Shown one piece after another: positions 36,653-44,794 of a stretch of 64,000 bases of DNA; positions within the stretch are counted from its first letter, which is position 1; every line of letters begins with the position of its first letter. The notes beneath the pieces were generated by a model. That model worked only from the letters and a program-made list of their open reading frames with translations. It was not told the DNA's origin and made no database searches. The position numbers were made by a program, and so were the translations under genes. Source of the DNA: Hoylesella nanceiensis DSM 19126 = JCM 15639 (GTDB lineage: Bacteria > Bacteroidota > Bacteroidia > Bacteroidales > Bacteroidaceae); NCBI RefSeq assembly GCF_000379965.1, contig NZ_KB904332.1, positions 124,001 through 188,000 of the forward strand, in the 5' to 3' direction.

Positions 36653-38275
36653 TTATAGGTTCATAAGTTGTTCTTCAAACAAGTCGGGTTGTAACGATTT
36701 CAATCGTGTTCGTGAGCGATATGAGTAGATAGTTGCCTTCGAACATCTTAAGAAAGCAGCCAAACGCTCGTTATCACTGATACCTAATCGAATGAGAGCA
36801 CATATTCTTAACTCTGTATTTAAACGCTTATCCTTTTTATTTACCACTTGAGATTCGGGCAATAAAAGCTGATTAAAGTCGTGAACAAAGTTGGGAAACA
36901 AACTCAAGAAGGTTGCATCAAAGGTCGCAAAGAAGGCATCTACCTCCTTTTCTATAAAGGTTGGCGACTTCAATATATCTAATAATTCAGTCTTAGAGCC
37001 TGTAGTTGCCACCTTACGAAGCTGCTTTCTGTAGAGTTCCATCTTATCAATATAAGTAGAACACTCTGTCATAAACTGCGCAATGTACATGTCTTTGATT
37101 CTACTTGCCTCTGAAAGTGAGTCGTTACTCTCGCTCAAAGCGTCGTTAGTTTTCGACAATACATCATTCAATTTATATAGTTCTGCATTCTTATCTCTTA
37201 GCGCACGTTGTGTAACCGATAGCTTCTTCATTTGTCTACGCAACAAGAACACCAAGCCAATGAGCATCAACGACAACACACTTATGCTCACAAGAGCCAA
37301 CAATGTGACGTGCTTTTCACGCTGAGTTTTATCTTCATACGCCTTATTAATAATGGGCATGATGTCTGAAACCTCAATAACTCGTAGGCGAGCGTTGCAA
37401 TATATGGCATCTTCGAGGGCACGTTTCATATATAAATAAGAGCGTTCTATGTCGCCATCTTCATATAATAAGGTGGCAAGTCGACGCAAAGAGATATACT
37501 CTTTCACTGCACTTTTGATGTCTGCAATAGCGGAAACGATGAGATATTGCTTCTCTTTCTCTCTATTTCCCATCAATCTATAGATGTCAGAGATAGAATA
37601 TGCCACATAAGCCATGCGTCTATCATCAACGTTTAGCGTTGGATATTCTTTCAATAATATCTGCAAAGCGTCTTTATAACGATGCTTATCCATCATTCTA
37701 TCGGTAACAACCCAAACCGAAGGGTCGAGCTTTAGCGATAGAATTGAATCTTTATAAAGAGACGATTTCTCGTTATATAGTTTGCGTTCGTTAGCTGTTA
37801 AGCTCACAGTTTGCAAAGTGGTATAAAGATCTTGATTAACTGTATAATAATAATTGCGAAGGTTCGACGATGCGTTACGCACGTTTAAGCGTTGCAACAC
37901 CTCGTTAGCTTCTTTATAGTTTCCACCCTTTATCAACATAGATGCAACATCGAGATAAGAGTAACTCAATTCTTCTGCATCGTTTAAGCGTTGTGCAAGA
38001 CTTAGTTTTTTCTGTGCATAAAGGAGTGCCGAGTCGACAACAAACGACTGATAGCCTGCAAATAGTTCTTTTTCGATTGCATATTTTTTATGCAAATCGT
38101 CTGCCTTTCTTAGATCACTCTTCAACGAATCGAGCATTCTAAGACGTGCATTGGTGTATATTTGCTGATTGGCTACTACCTTATCTAAATCTTCTAACGT
38201 CGGAAATGTTGTATTCTTGGCATTTAGACAATGGCATACAAATAGCAAAATAAAGATATTTACAAGTCTAATCAT
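36653..38275 (-). CDS. DUF6377-type membrane-spanning transcriptional regulator
   Basis: A signal or first membrane helix (1-18) is followed by a periplasmic TPR-like helical sensor of about 300 residues. A membrane segment lies near 325-345 (LLALVSISVLSLMLIGLVFLL), then a coiled coil rich in Leu/Asn/Asp (about 355-390). The cytoplasmic C-terminus is LRICALIRLGISDNERLAAFLRCSKATIYSYRSRTRLK, a helix-turn-helix resembling LuxR-type ends. I read it as a one-protein sensor and DNA-binding regulator for the adjacent alpha-glucan locus. Family name is from recollection of similar Bacteroidales proteins. Confidence 0.8.
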   Translation of the reverse strand: MIRLVNIFILLFVCHCLNAKNTTFPTLEDLDKVVANQQIYTNARLRMLDSLKSDLRKADDLHKKYAIEKELFAGYQSFVVDSALLYAQKKLSLAQRLNDAEELSYSYLDVASMLIKGGNYKEANEVLQRLNVRNASSNLRNYYYTVNQDLYTTLQTVSLTANERKLYNEKSSLYKDSILSLKLDPSVWVVTDRMMDKHRYKDALQILLKEYPTLNVDDRRMAYVAYSISDIYRLMGNREKEKQYLIVSAIADIKSAVKEYISLRRLATLLYEDGDIERSYLYMKRALEDAIYCNARLRVIEVSDIMPIINKAYEDKTQREKHVTLLALVSISVLSLMLIGLVFLLRRQMKKLSVTQRALRDKNAELYKLNDVLSKTNDALSESNDSLSEASRIKDMYIAQFMTECSTYIDKMELYRKQLRKVATTGSKTELLDILKSPTFIEKEVDAFFATFDATFLSLFPNFVHDFNQLLLPESQVVNKKDKRLNTELRICALIRLGISDNERLAAFLRCSKATIYSYRSRTRLKSLQPDLFEEQLMNL

Positions 38276-39136
38276 ATAATAAAATCACTACTTTAAATAG
38301 TTTCTTTTCTTCTAACATGTATACGTTTATATACTAATATATATTCGTATACCCTCCCATTTGTATTATTCTTTTATCTGCAAATATAGTAGTTATTTTT
38401 TTATTACTTGTCTTTTTAAAGCATTTAATTACTTTCTTTGGTTATAAAATGATAAAGCATAACAGATTAAAAGCTTTTACATATAATTATAAAGAATATT
38501 GTTTGGTAGTTGTTTTCTATCGTTTCATTTTATTATATCACCTTTTCTTTTTACCTAAAAGTCTTTGTTTTACATCTTTTTCTTATCGTTTTACCTGCTT
38601 ATTAAGGGCAATTGTGACATCAATTGTTACAAAAAAATCTTTCATTTGCATTGTTCTTACAAGACGATAAGCCCTAAAAACAGGGAGAACAAGGGGTTAC
38701 ACGCCCTAAAAAGGATTATAGATTGACTTTCAATTCGACAAGAAACAAGAAAAGATAGAACAGAAAATGCGAAAAACAAGGTATTATTTTAAAATACTAA
38801 AGACGATTTAAAATGGTATTAAATTACGCCTATTTCGAACGCAATTATTGTAAATTATGACAAAATATTGGGCAAATTCATTGGCAAAATAACTGCCTTC
38901 ACTATATTTGCAAGCGTTAATTCAATCGATTGTAAGAACAAAACAGAACATTCTTTAATGCATTTGGGAGATAAAAAAGAAAGATGATGCAAGCAAAGAT
39001 GTTTATTTAAAGAGAGAGAACCAGAGCACTTCAAGGGTAACAGTTTTGCATGTGCTACTTAGTTTTTAAAGAGATGTTGTGCAAAACCATTATTATTGGG
39101 TCTCTAAATGTTTAACCCTAAAAACTAACACACACA
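38276..39136. other. 861-bp divergent gap with no convincing gene
   Basis: AT-rich regulatory region between the DUF6377 regulator and the GH71/99-like gene. It contains a 12-nt inverted pair (38651-38662 and 38930-38941), a direct repeat GCCCTAAAAA (38671 and 38703), a promoter at 38881-38910 and an inverted-repeat-rich leader near 39034-39119. A 73-codon frame at 38449-38670 has hydrophobic, low-complexity composition and no recognisable start context. It carries no copy of the 22-bp array. Confidence 0.6.
38881..38910 (+). promoter_or_regulatory. promoter of the GH71/99-like gene
   Basis: TTGG (38881-38884), close to TTTG, and TATATTTG (38903-38910) are 18 bp apart, a good Bacteroidetes promoter. 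The leader would be about 220 nt and contains the inverted repeats GTTTTGCA/TGCAAAAC (39043-39050, 39080-39087), inside AGGGTAA/TTAACCCT (39034, 39112). Confidence 0.6.
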
Positions 39137-40345
39137 ATGAAGAAGAACATTTTTATAACTATTGCGGTTGCTGTGATAGCATTTTTCAGTAGTTGCAGTA
39201 AGGAAAGTGCCGAAGAAAGCACAACACACGAGGACGTAAAGCCCGTAGTTACTCAACCAATTAAGAGCAACAAAGCCAATCTTTTTGTTCATTATATGCC
39301 GTGGTTTGTGGCTCCTAAGAATGGACAAGGGGTGTGGGGATGGCATTGGACGATGGCTAATAGAAACCCAGACCGCATCGATTCGAATGGAAAACGTGAG
39401 ATTGCATCGCATTATTATCCTCTAACTGGTCCGTATGATTCAGGAGATCAGACCATACTAGACTATCAATGTCTATTGATGAAGTATTCTGGTGTAGACG
39501 GAGTGATGGTAGATTGGTATGGAACACAAGACAAAGACGACTATTCTATCTTACTAAAAAACACCGAAGCCATTGCTAATGCGGCTGCAAAAGCAGGCTT
39601 GAAGTTTGCCGTTGTGTATGAAGATGCAACCCTAAGACACACTTCCGACCCTGTAGGTCAATTGAAAAGAGATCTCGAATACTTAAAGAACAACCTCTTT
39701 AATAAAGCCAATTATGTTCAAGTAGATGGTAAACCGCTCTTCATGGTCTTTGGTCCTCGCCAGTATAAGTCGGGAAAAGGCTGGAATGAAGCACTCGAAT
39801 CGATCAACAAAAATGTGTTCTTCGTATCGCTAAACTATCACACTCAGAATATAAACAACGAGGGATATAACAACTCGAGAGGTGAGTTTATGTGGGTAGA
39901 GAAGTATCCTAACTACGACAGAGCACGTCAATTTGAATTCTTTATTGGTGGTGCAATGCCTGGATTCCACGACTTCTACACTGCAGGTAATGCCGAAAAC
40001 AGTTACGCAACACACGACTCTGAGAACGGAGCGTTATTTGCTCGCCAGTTAGAAGCATTTAAAAACTCGGGCTTTAACTGGTTACAAATTAGCACATGGA
40101 ACGACTATGGCGAAGGAACTACAATCGAACCAACTCGTGAATATGGCTATAAATATTTAACAATGCTACAACAATTTAGCGGAATGCCATACGAAGAGGG
40201 CGATTTAAAACGAATTTATCGCTGGTATGAACTAAGCGTTCAACACCCAGGAAACTGCAAATTGCAGTCGGCTTACTATCTTTTAAGCAGTTATCAAATC
40301 GACAAAGCCGACCAACTGCTTAACGAAGTGGCTGAAAACAGATAA
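39137..40345 (+). CDS. GH71/GH99-like glycoside hydrolase lipoprotein
   Basis: Lipoprotein signal with lipobox FSSC (about residue 20). The body matches the GH71/99-like group of Bacteroidales: LFVHYMPWFVAP, DGVMVDWYGTQD, QVDGKPLFMVFGP and the catalytic-region motif ISTWNDYGEGTTIEPTREYG with a conserved Glu. GH99 members are endo-alpha-mannosidases and GH71 members alpha-1,3-glucanases. The neighbouring dextran-type locus makes an alpha-glucan substrate attractive but not shown. It is divergent from the DUF6377 regulator and stands alone as a transcription unit. Length 402. Confidence 0.78.
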   Translation: MKKNIFITIAVAVIAFFSSCSKESAEESTTHEDVKPVVTQPIKSNKANLFVHYMPWFVAPKNGQGVWGWHWTMANRNPDRIDSNGKREIASHYYPLTGPYDSGDQTILDYQCLLMKYSGVDGVMVDWYGTQDKDDYSILLKNTEAIANAAAKAGLKFAVVYEDATLRHTSDPVGQLKRDLEYLKNNLFNKANYVQVDGKPLFMVFGPRQYKSGKGWNEALESINKNVFFVSLNYHTQNINNEGYNNSRGEFMWVEKYPNYDRARQFEFFIGGAMPGFHDFYTAGNAENSYATHDSENGALFARQLEAFKNSGFNWLQISTWNDYGEGTTIEPTREYGYKYLTMLQQFSGMPYEEGDLKRIYRWYELSVQHPGNCKLQSAYYLLSSYQIDKADQLLNEVAENR

Positions 40346-40472
40346 GCCATGAAAGAAAACTACCTTAAAGAAAATACACAAATGATGAACCACAAGCAAC
40401 CATAAGGTTAGCTTTCACTATGCGAAAAACATGTAACAAGGGTTGTTCTTCCCAACCTTGAACAACCAAAAA

Positions 40473-40510
40473 GAAAGCAAGTTAGAATCAAACGGAACTA
40501 ACTTGCTTTC
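40473..40510. terminator. bidirectional intrinsic terminator
   Basis: GAAAGCAAGTTAG (40473-40485) pairs perfectly with CTAACTTGCTTTC (40498-40510) around a 12-nt loop, between the convergent GH71/99-like gene and ackA. Confidence 0.75.
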
Positions 40511-40528
40511 AATCTTTTATGTGGCGAG

Positions 40529-40616
40529 GTGCTAAAAGCTATCGAATTAGATTGCAAAAGCTATGCTATTGAAGTGTAAAAGCAATGACTTTGCACCATA
40601 AAAGCTACCTTATTAT
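40529..40616. repeat. four-unit 22-bp intergenic palindrome array, copy E
   Basis: Units start at 40529, 40551, 40573 and 40595 with cores AAAAGCTATCGAATT, AAAAGCTATGCTATT, AAAAGCAATGACTTT and AAAAGCTACCTTATT. It lies 18 bp beyond the hairpin in the convergent 331-bp gap, and 60 bp before the ackA stop. Confidence 0.85.
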
Positions 40617-40676
40617 ATTATAGAAGAATAGCTATTCGAAAGCCAACCTCGTGCCTTACTATCTTAAACAGATGGT

Positions 40677-41873
40677 TTATTTGCTCACTAAGCGCATGGT
40701 ATCTCTTGCGATAACAAGCTCTTCGTCTGTTGGAATAACGCAAACAGTAACCTTAGAGTCGTCTGTTGAGATGATAGTTTCTTTTCCTCTAGCCTTGTTT
40801 CTCTCTGCATCTATCTTGATTCCGAGGAACTCTAAGTCGCTACAAGCATCGATTCGAGTACCTGTTTGGTTCTCTCCTACACCCGCAGTCCATACAATTA
40901 TATCTACACCTCCCATCGCTGCAGCATACGCACCGATGTATTTTTTAATGCGATAGTTATACATGTTCAATGCAAGTTGCGCTCTTTCGTTTCCTTCTAA
41001 GGCTGCATTCTCGATCTCACGCATATCTGATGAGATTCCAGTTATGCCCAAAACACCACTCTTTTTGTTAAGGAAATCAGACATTTCTTGAGGCTTCTTG
41101 CCTAGCTTTTCCATTAGATATGTAACCGCAGCAGCATCAATATCGCCTGAACGACTACCCATCATTAAACCTTCAAGTGGTGTCATTCCCATTGAAGTGT
41201 CGATACATTCGCCATATTTAACAGCAGCAATACTTGCTCCATTGCCTATATGACAAGTGATGATGCGTTGAGTTTTGATGTCTTTTCCTAAGAATTCGCA
41301 AACTCGTTTTGATACATATCGGTGTGAAGTTCCATGGAATCCATAACGACGAACATGGTATTTTTCATATAAGTCGTAAGGAATTGCATATAGATAAGCA
41401 TAATCTGGCATTGTACTATGGAAGGCATTGTCGAACACACACACTTGAGGTACGTTTGGCATAAGCTCATCTACAGCCTTAATACCACGCAAGTGACCTG
41501 GATTGTGCACTGGAGCTAGCTCGCAAAGGTCTTCGATGTCTTTCTCAACTTGTGGTGTAACAAGTACACTTTCGGTGTAAATATCACCTCCTTGAACAAC
41601 ACGATGACCCACAGCATCAATCTCATTAACACTTTGTAGAGCACCTATTTCTTTGTCTAAAAGCACTTGGAACACGAAATTAACACCCTCTTTGTGATCT
41701 GGCATATCGTGCATTATCTGCTTTTTCTCACCATTAGGCAACGCAACTTTAATGAAAGCGTTATCTAAACCAATTCGTTCTACACCACCAGAAGCTAAAA
41801 CCTGGTCGTTATTCATGTCGTATAGCTTGTATTTAATAGACGAGCTACCACAATTGAGCACTAGTATTTTCAT
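40677..41873 (-). CDS. ackA: acetate kinase
   Basis: Converts acetyl phosphate and ADP to acetate and ATP, the energy-yielding end of mixed-acid fermentation. The N-terminal signature MKILVLNCGSSSIKY and the second signature RYGFHGTSHRYVS are both present. GSRSGDID and the C-terminal GVGENQTGTR complete the ASKHA fold. Length 398 is standard. It lies 57 bp behind pta on the same strand, the usual operon. Confidence 0.97.
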   Translation of the reverse strand: MKILVLNCGSSSIKYKLYDMNNDQVLASGGVERIGLDNAFIKVALPNGEKKQIMHDMPDHKEGVNFVFQVLLDKEIGALQSVNEIDAVGHRVVQGGDIYTESVLVTPQVEKDIEDLCELAPVHNPGHLRGIKAVDELMPNVPQVCVFDNAFHSTMPDYAYLYAIPYDLYEKYHVRRYGFHGTSHRYVSKRVCEFLGKDIKTQRIITCHIGNGASIAAVKYGECIDTSMGMTPLEGLMMGSRSGDIDAAAVTYLMEKLGKKPQEMSDFLNKKSGVLGITGISSDMREIENAALEGNERAQLALNMYNYRIKKYIGAYAAAMGGVDIIVWTAGVGENQTGTRIDACSDLEFLGIKIDAERNKARGKETIISTDDSKVTVCVIPTDEELVIARDTMRLVSK

Positions 41874-41930
41874 GTTGTTTTTGCTTATTTATATTCTAGT
41901 TATTAATTTAATGGTTCACTTTCTTGTTCG

Positions 41931-42950
41931 TTATTCAGCACAAAGTTTTGCTTGATGTGCTTGACATGCAGTGATGGCGATCATGTAATAGATATCATCT
42001 ATTGAACAACCACGGCTCAAGTCGTTTACAGGACGTGCGATACCCTGAAGAATTGGACCAATTGCTACAGCGTCTCCAAGGCGTTGTACGAGTTTATAAC
42101 CAATGTTTCCCACTTCTAAGTTAGGCACAACTAATACGTTTGCTTTACCTGCAATTGGGCTATCTGGTGCCTTTGTTGCTGCTACATCGGGTACAAGTGC
42201 AGCATCAGCTTGTAGCTCTCCGTCAACATTTAGTTGTGGATAGTATTCGTGAGCCAATCGAGTTGCCTCTATAACTCTGTTCACTAACTCGTGATTAGCA
42301 CTGCCTTTGGTAGAGAAACTCAACATTGCTACACGTGGATCTTCAATTCCTGCCACTGCTTTTGCGGTCTCTGCAGTACAATAAGCTATCTGAGCCAATT
42401 GATCTGGTGTTGGACTTGGAGTCACAGCAACATCTCCCATCACTAAAAGTCCATTGTCGCCGTATTGTTTTGCCTTTGTGATAAGCACCATAGCACCGCT
42501 CACTACTGACACTTGAGGACTACATTTGATGATTTGAAGGGCTGGACGAAGGGTGTCACCAGTGGTACTTTCTGCTCCACTTATTTGTCCATCTGCTCCT
42601 TCTGTCTTGATAATTAAGCAACCAAGGTATAGTGGATTCTTCACTAACTCACGTGCTTTTTCAATGGTCATACCTTTTCTTTTACGCAAATCTGTTAGCA
42701 ATTCTGCGTATTCTTCTGCTTTTGGGTGATTCAATGGGTCGATAATAGTTGCCTTATCGATGTTTTTCAATCCCCATTTATTGGCAAGTTCACGGATAAC
42801 CTCAGGGTTTCCGATAAGTATAATTTCTGCAAGTTCGTCGCCAATAGCACGATCTGCAGCTCTAAGTGTTCTTTCTTCTGTTGCTTCGGGTAGAACAATT
42901 CGTTGCTTATAGCTTTTTGCACGTTCTACAATATCTTGTAAAAAATCCAT
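41931..42950 (-). CDS. pta: phosphate acetyltransferase (short form)
   Basis: Makes acetyl phosphate from acetyl-CoA. The single PTA_PTB catalytic domain spans the 339 residues, with the N-terminal RIVLPEATEERTLRAA, the conserved SGAEHSTGDTLRP-like stretch (here SGAESTTGDTLRP) and NVLVVPNLEVGNIGYKLVQRLG. It lacks the long regulatory N-terminus of the enterobacterial enzyme, as usual in Bacteroidetes. First gene of the pta-ackA operon. Confidence 0.96.
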   Translation of the reverse strand: MDFLQDIVERAKSYKQRIVLPEATEERTLRAADRAIGDELAEIILIGNPEVIRELANKWGLKNIDKATIIDPLNHPKAEEYAELLTDLRKRKGMTIEKARELVKNPLYLGCLIIKTEGADGQISGAESTTGDTLRPALQIIKCSPQVSVVSGAMVLITKAKQYGDNGLLVMGDVAVTPSPTPDQLAQIAYCTAETAKAVAGIEDPRVAMLSFSTKGSANHELVNRVIEATRLAHEYYPQLNVDGELQADAALVPDVAATKAPDSPIAGKANVLVVPNLEVGNIGYKLVQRLGDAVAIGPILQGIARPVNDLSRGCSIDDIYYMIAITACQAHQAKLCAE

Positions 42951-42981
42951 AATTTGTTTGTTTATATATTTGTTCGTTTTT

Positions 42982-43017
42982 GCCTTTTAAGAGCTAAAAG
43001 GCTACTATGCAAAAGTA
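42982..43017 (-). promoter_or_regulatory. pta -7 box with 5'-end hairpin
   Basis: The complement reads TACTTTTG (43010-43017). The predicted start of the transcript falls at or next to an 8-bp hairpin, GCCTTTTA/TAAAAGGC (43002-42982), so the mRNA would begin with a stem-loop, which often protects 5' ends. Confidence 0.45.
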
Positions 43018-43052
43018 AGAAAAATAATTGTATTAAACTTGTTAGAATGATA

Positions 43053-43094
43053 AAAAAAATACCAAAAATGTAATGTTGACTTTACATTTTTGGT
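43053..43094 (-). terminator. strong intrinsic terminator of ndh
   Basis: ACCAAAAATGTAA pairs perfectly with TTACATTTTTGGT (13 bp). On the minus strand it is followed by a run of eight T residues. It lies beyond repeat copy F, which therefore is inside the ndh transcript. Confidence 0.88.
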
Positions 43095-43101
43095 ATTTTG
43101 C

Positions 43102-43189
43102 CTTGTAAAAGCTATGCTATTACCCTTTAAAAGCAATGCTTTTGTACCCTAAAAGGACTGCTTTTACATGCTAATTGCTATCCTTTTGC
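43102..43189. repeat. four-unit 22-bp intergenic palindrome array, copy F, overlapping the ndh 3' end
   Basis: Units start at 43102, 43124, 43146 and 43168 with cores AAAAGCTATGCTATT, AAAAGCAATGCTTTT, AAAAGGACTGCTTTT and AATTGCTATCCTTTT. The fourth unit contains the ndh stop codon and supplies its last residues. This is the only copy that touches a coding region, and the only one clearly placed before the terminator. Confidence 0.87.
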
Positions 43190-44499
43190 TGAACAGCTTG
43201 TTGTATTTCTTCTTCCGTTTTGTCTCTACCCGCTCTGAAGATGAGTCGCAACGACTGATTATAGTTGACATAATTCCATAGCCAGTTGAGCAGAACTACG
43301 ATTCTGTTGCGTATTCCTAAGATTGAACGAAGATGCACAACCAACCACAATACCCATGCTATGAAACCCTGAGTTTTGAACAATGAGAATTCGGCAACAG
43401 CCTTGTTTCGTCCAATAGTGGCCATAGAACCCAAGTTTTTATATTGGAAGGTCTTTAACTTTTTGCCCTTTTGCTCTCGAACAAGATTCTTGGCAAGTAA
43501 TTTTCCCTGCTGAATTGCAACCTGTGCAAGCTGTGGATGTCCGCCAGGATATGCCTTATCTACGTTCGGCATGATGCATTGATCGCCTATTGCATACACA
43601 TCTTCAATACCAAGTACACGATTATAGCCATCTACAAGTAAACGACGTCCACGGCCATAGTGTTCTTTTTCGAGTCCATCAAACGCCACTCCGATAATTC
43701 CACTCACCCATATTAAAGAGCGAGTTGCGATGCTACTGCCGTCGTTTAGCATCACTTTATGGTTCTTATAGTCGTTAACAAACTTGCTTAGAATGACGTT
43801 TACACCCATAGAACGCAAGAAGTCGATGGCTTTTTGAGATGACTCGGGAGCCATTGCGGGCAACAATCGGTTATCACCTTGTATGAGATAGACATTCATT
43901 AGCGAAGCATCTAACTCTGGATAGTCACGAGGTAGAATGGTTTTCTTCATCTCTGACATCACACCTGCAAGCTCAACGCCAGTGGCTCCACCACCAACTA
44001 CAACAATGTTCAATAACTCTTGTCTGAAAACAGGGTCTTCTGTGGTAATCGCTCTCTCTATGTTTGCTAACACAGTGTTGCGTATTCGGGCTGCTTCTGA
44101 TAGGCTTTTCATCGCCATTGAGCCTTTTTCTATCTCTTTATTGCCAAAGAAATTACTTGTAGCTCCTGCTGCTAACACTACATAATCATAACTTACACTA
44201 CCGATACTTGTGATAACTTTCTTGTTCTTAACGTCTATCTGCTTTACTTCGGCTAAGCGAAAGTAAAGGTTTTTGTATTTTTGAAAGATGCGACGGTATG
44301 GGAATGAGATGGAACTTGGCTCCATTCCTGCTGACGCAACCTGATATATTAGAGGTTGAAACTGATGATAGTTGTGTTTATCTATCAACACTATTTGCAT
44401 GCCAGTCTTGCGTAAATTCTTTGCAAGTTCAAGGCCTCCAAAGCCTCCACCCACAATAACTATACGCTTTTTGTCGCCTTTCTCAATATTAAAATCCAT
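43171..44499 (-). CDS. ndh: type II NADH dehydrogenase (NDH-2)
   Basis: A single-subunit, non-proton-pumping NADH:quinone oxidoreductase bound to the inner membrane. FAD-binding motif RIVIVGGGFGGLELAKNL near residue 12, NADH-binding motif NIVVVGGGATGVELAGVM near 165, and the quinone-site stretch YPGGHPQLAQVAIQQGK. A C-terminal hydrophobic and amphipathic part (ITWVLWLVVHL-like) would attach it to the membrane. Length 442 is normal. The extreme C-terminus (KDSN) is encoded by the intergenic repeat copy F. Confidence 0.93.
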   Translation of the reverse strand: MDFNIEKGDKKRIVIVGGGFGGLELAKNLRKTGMQIVLIDKHNYHQFQPLIYQVASAGMEPSSISFPYRRIFQKYKNLYFRLAEVKQIDVKNKKVITSIGSVSYDYVVLAAGATSNFFGNKEIEKGSMAMKSLSEAARIRNTVLANIERAITTEDPVFRQELLNIVVVGGGATGVELAGVMSEMKKTILPRDYPELDASLMNVYLIQGDNRLLPAMAPESSQKAIDFLRSMGVNVILSKFVNDYKNHKVMLNDGSSIATRSLIWVSGIIGVAFDGLEKEHYGRGRRLLVDGYNRVLGIEDVYAIGDQCIMPNVDKAYPGGHPQLAQVAIQQGKLLAKNLVREQKGKKLKTFQYKNLGSMATIGRNKAVAEFSLFKTQGFIAWVLWLVVHLRSILGIRNRIVVLLNWLWNYVNYNQSLRLIFRAGRDKTEEEIQQAVQQKDSN

Positions 44500-44600
44500 A
44501 ACTTTAGATTTGATTTTTATTTCTCCTGAATAATGTTATTATGCTACTCTATAGCTATTCTATAAAAAATTTGAGCTGTGTTCTCTCTCCTCTTCAATCT

Positions 44601-44616
44601 TACATCTATAGATGTA
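44601..44616. promoter_or_regulatory. 16-bp perfect palindrome in the ndh leader
   Basis: TACATCTATAGATGTA is self-complementary. It sits about 15 bp downstream of the ndh -7 box (TAACTTTG on the complement, 44632-44639), where a bound repressor would block transcription. Confidence 0.5.
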
Positions 44617-44631
44617 CCTTCTATTTGCTCA

Positions 44632-44639
44632 CAAAGTTA
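44632..44639 (-). promoter_or_regulatory. -7 box of ndh
   Basis: The complement reads TAACTTTG, exact consensus, about 133 bp upstream of the start. No clear -33 element was found. Confidence 0.5.
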
Positions 44640-44694
44640 AATATTATTTTCAATAAAAATACACATAAAAGTACTCTTTTTTTCAATTAATTGT

Positions 44695-44702
44695 TACCTT
44701 TG
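44695..44702 (+). promoter_or_regulatory. -7 box of the nicotinamidase-like gene
   Basis: TACCTTTG, consensus TAnnTTTG, 92 bp upstream of the start at 44795 and divergent from the ndh promoter. The -33 region is T-rich without an exact TTTG. Confidence 0.45.
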
Positions 44703-44794
44703 TGTGCGCAAACAATATTTTGTTCTTTTTGTAACATTATTTGTTCTGCACACTAACGTTTATTTAATTCTATAACATCTAAACCAAAACAAAA

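Noticed and set aside
38449-38670. 73-codon ORF in the divergent gap
   Set aside because: Low-complexity hydrophobic composition, no promoter or family pattern, located within a likely regulatory region.
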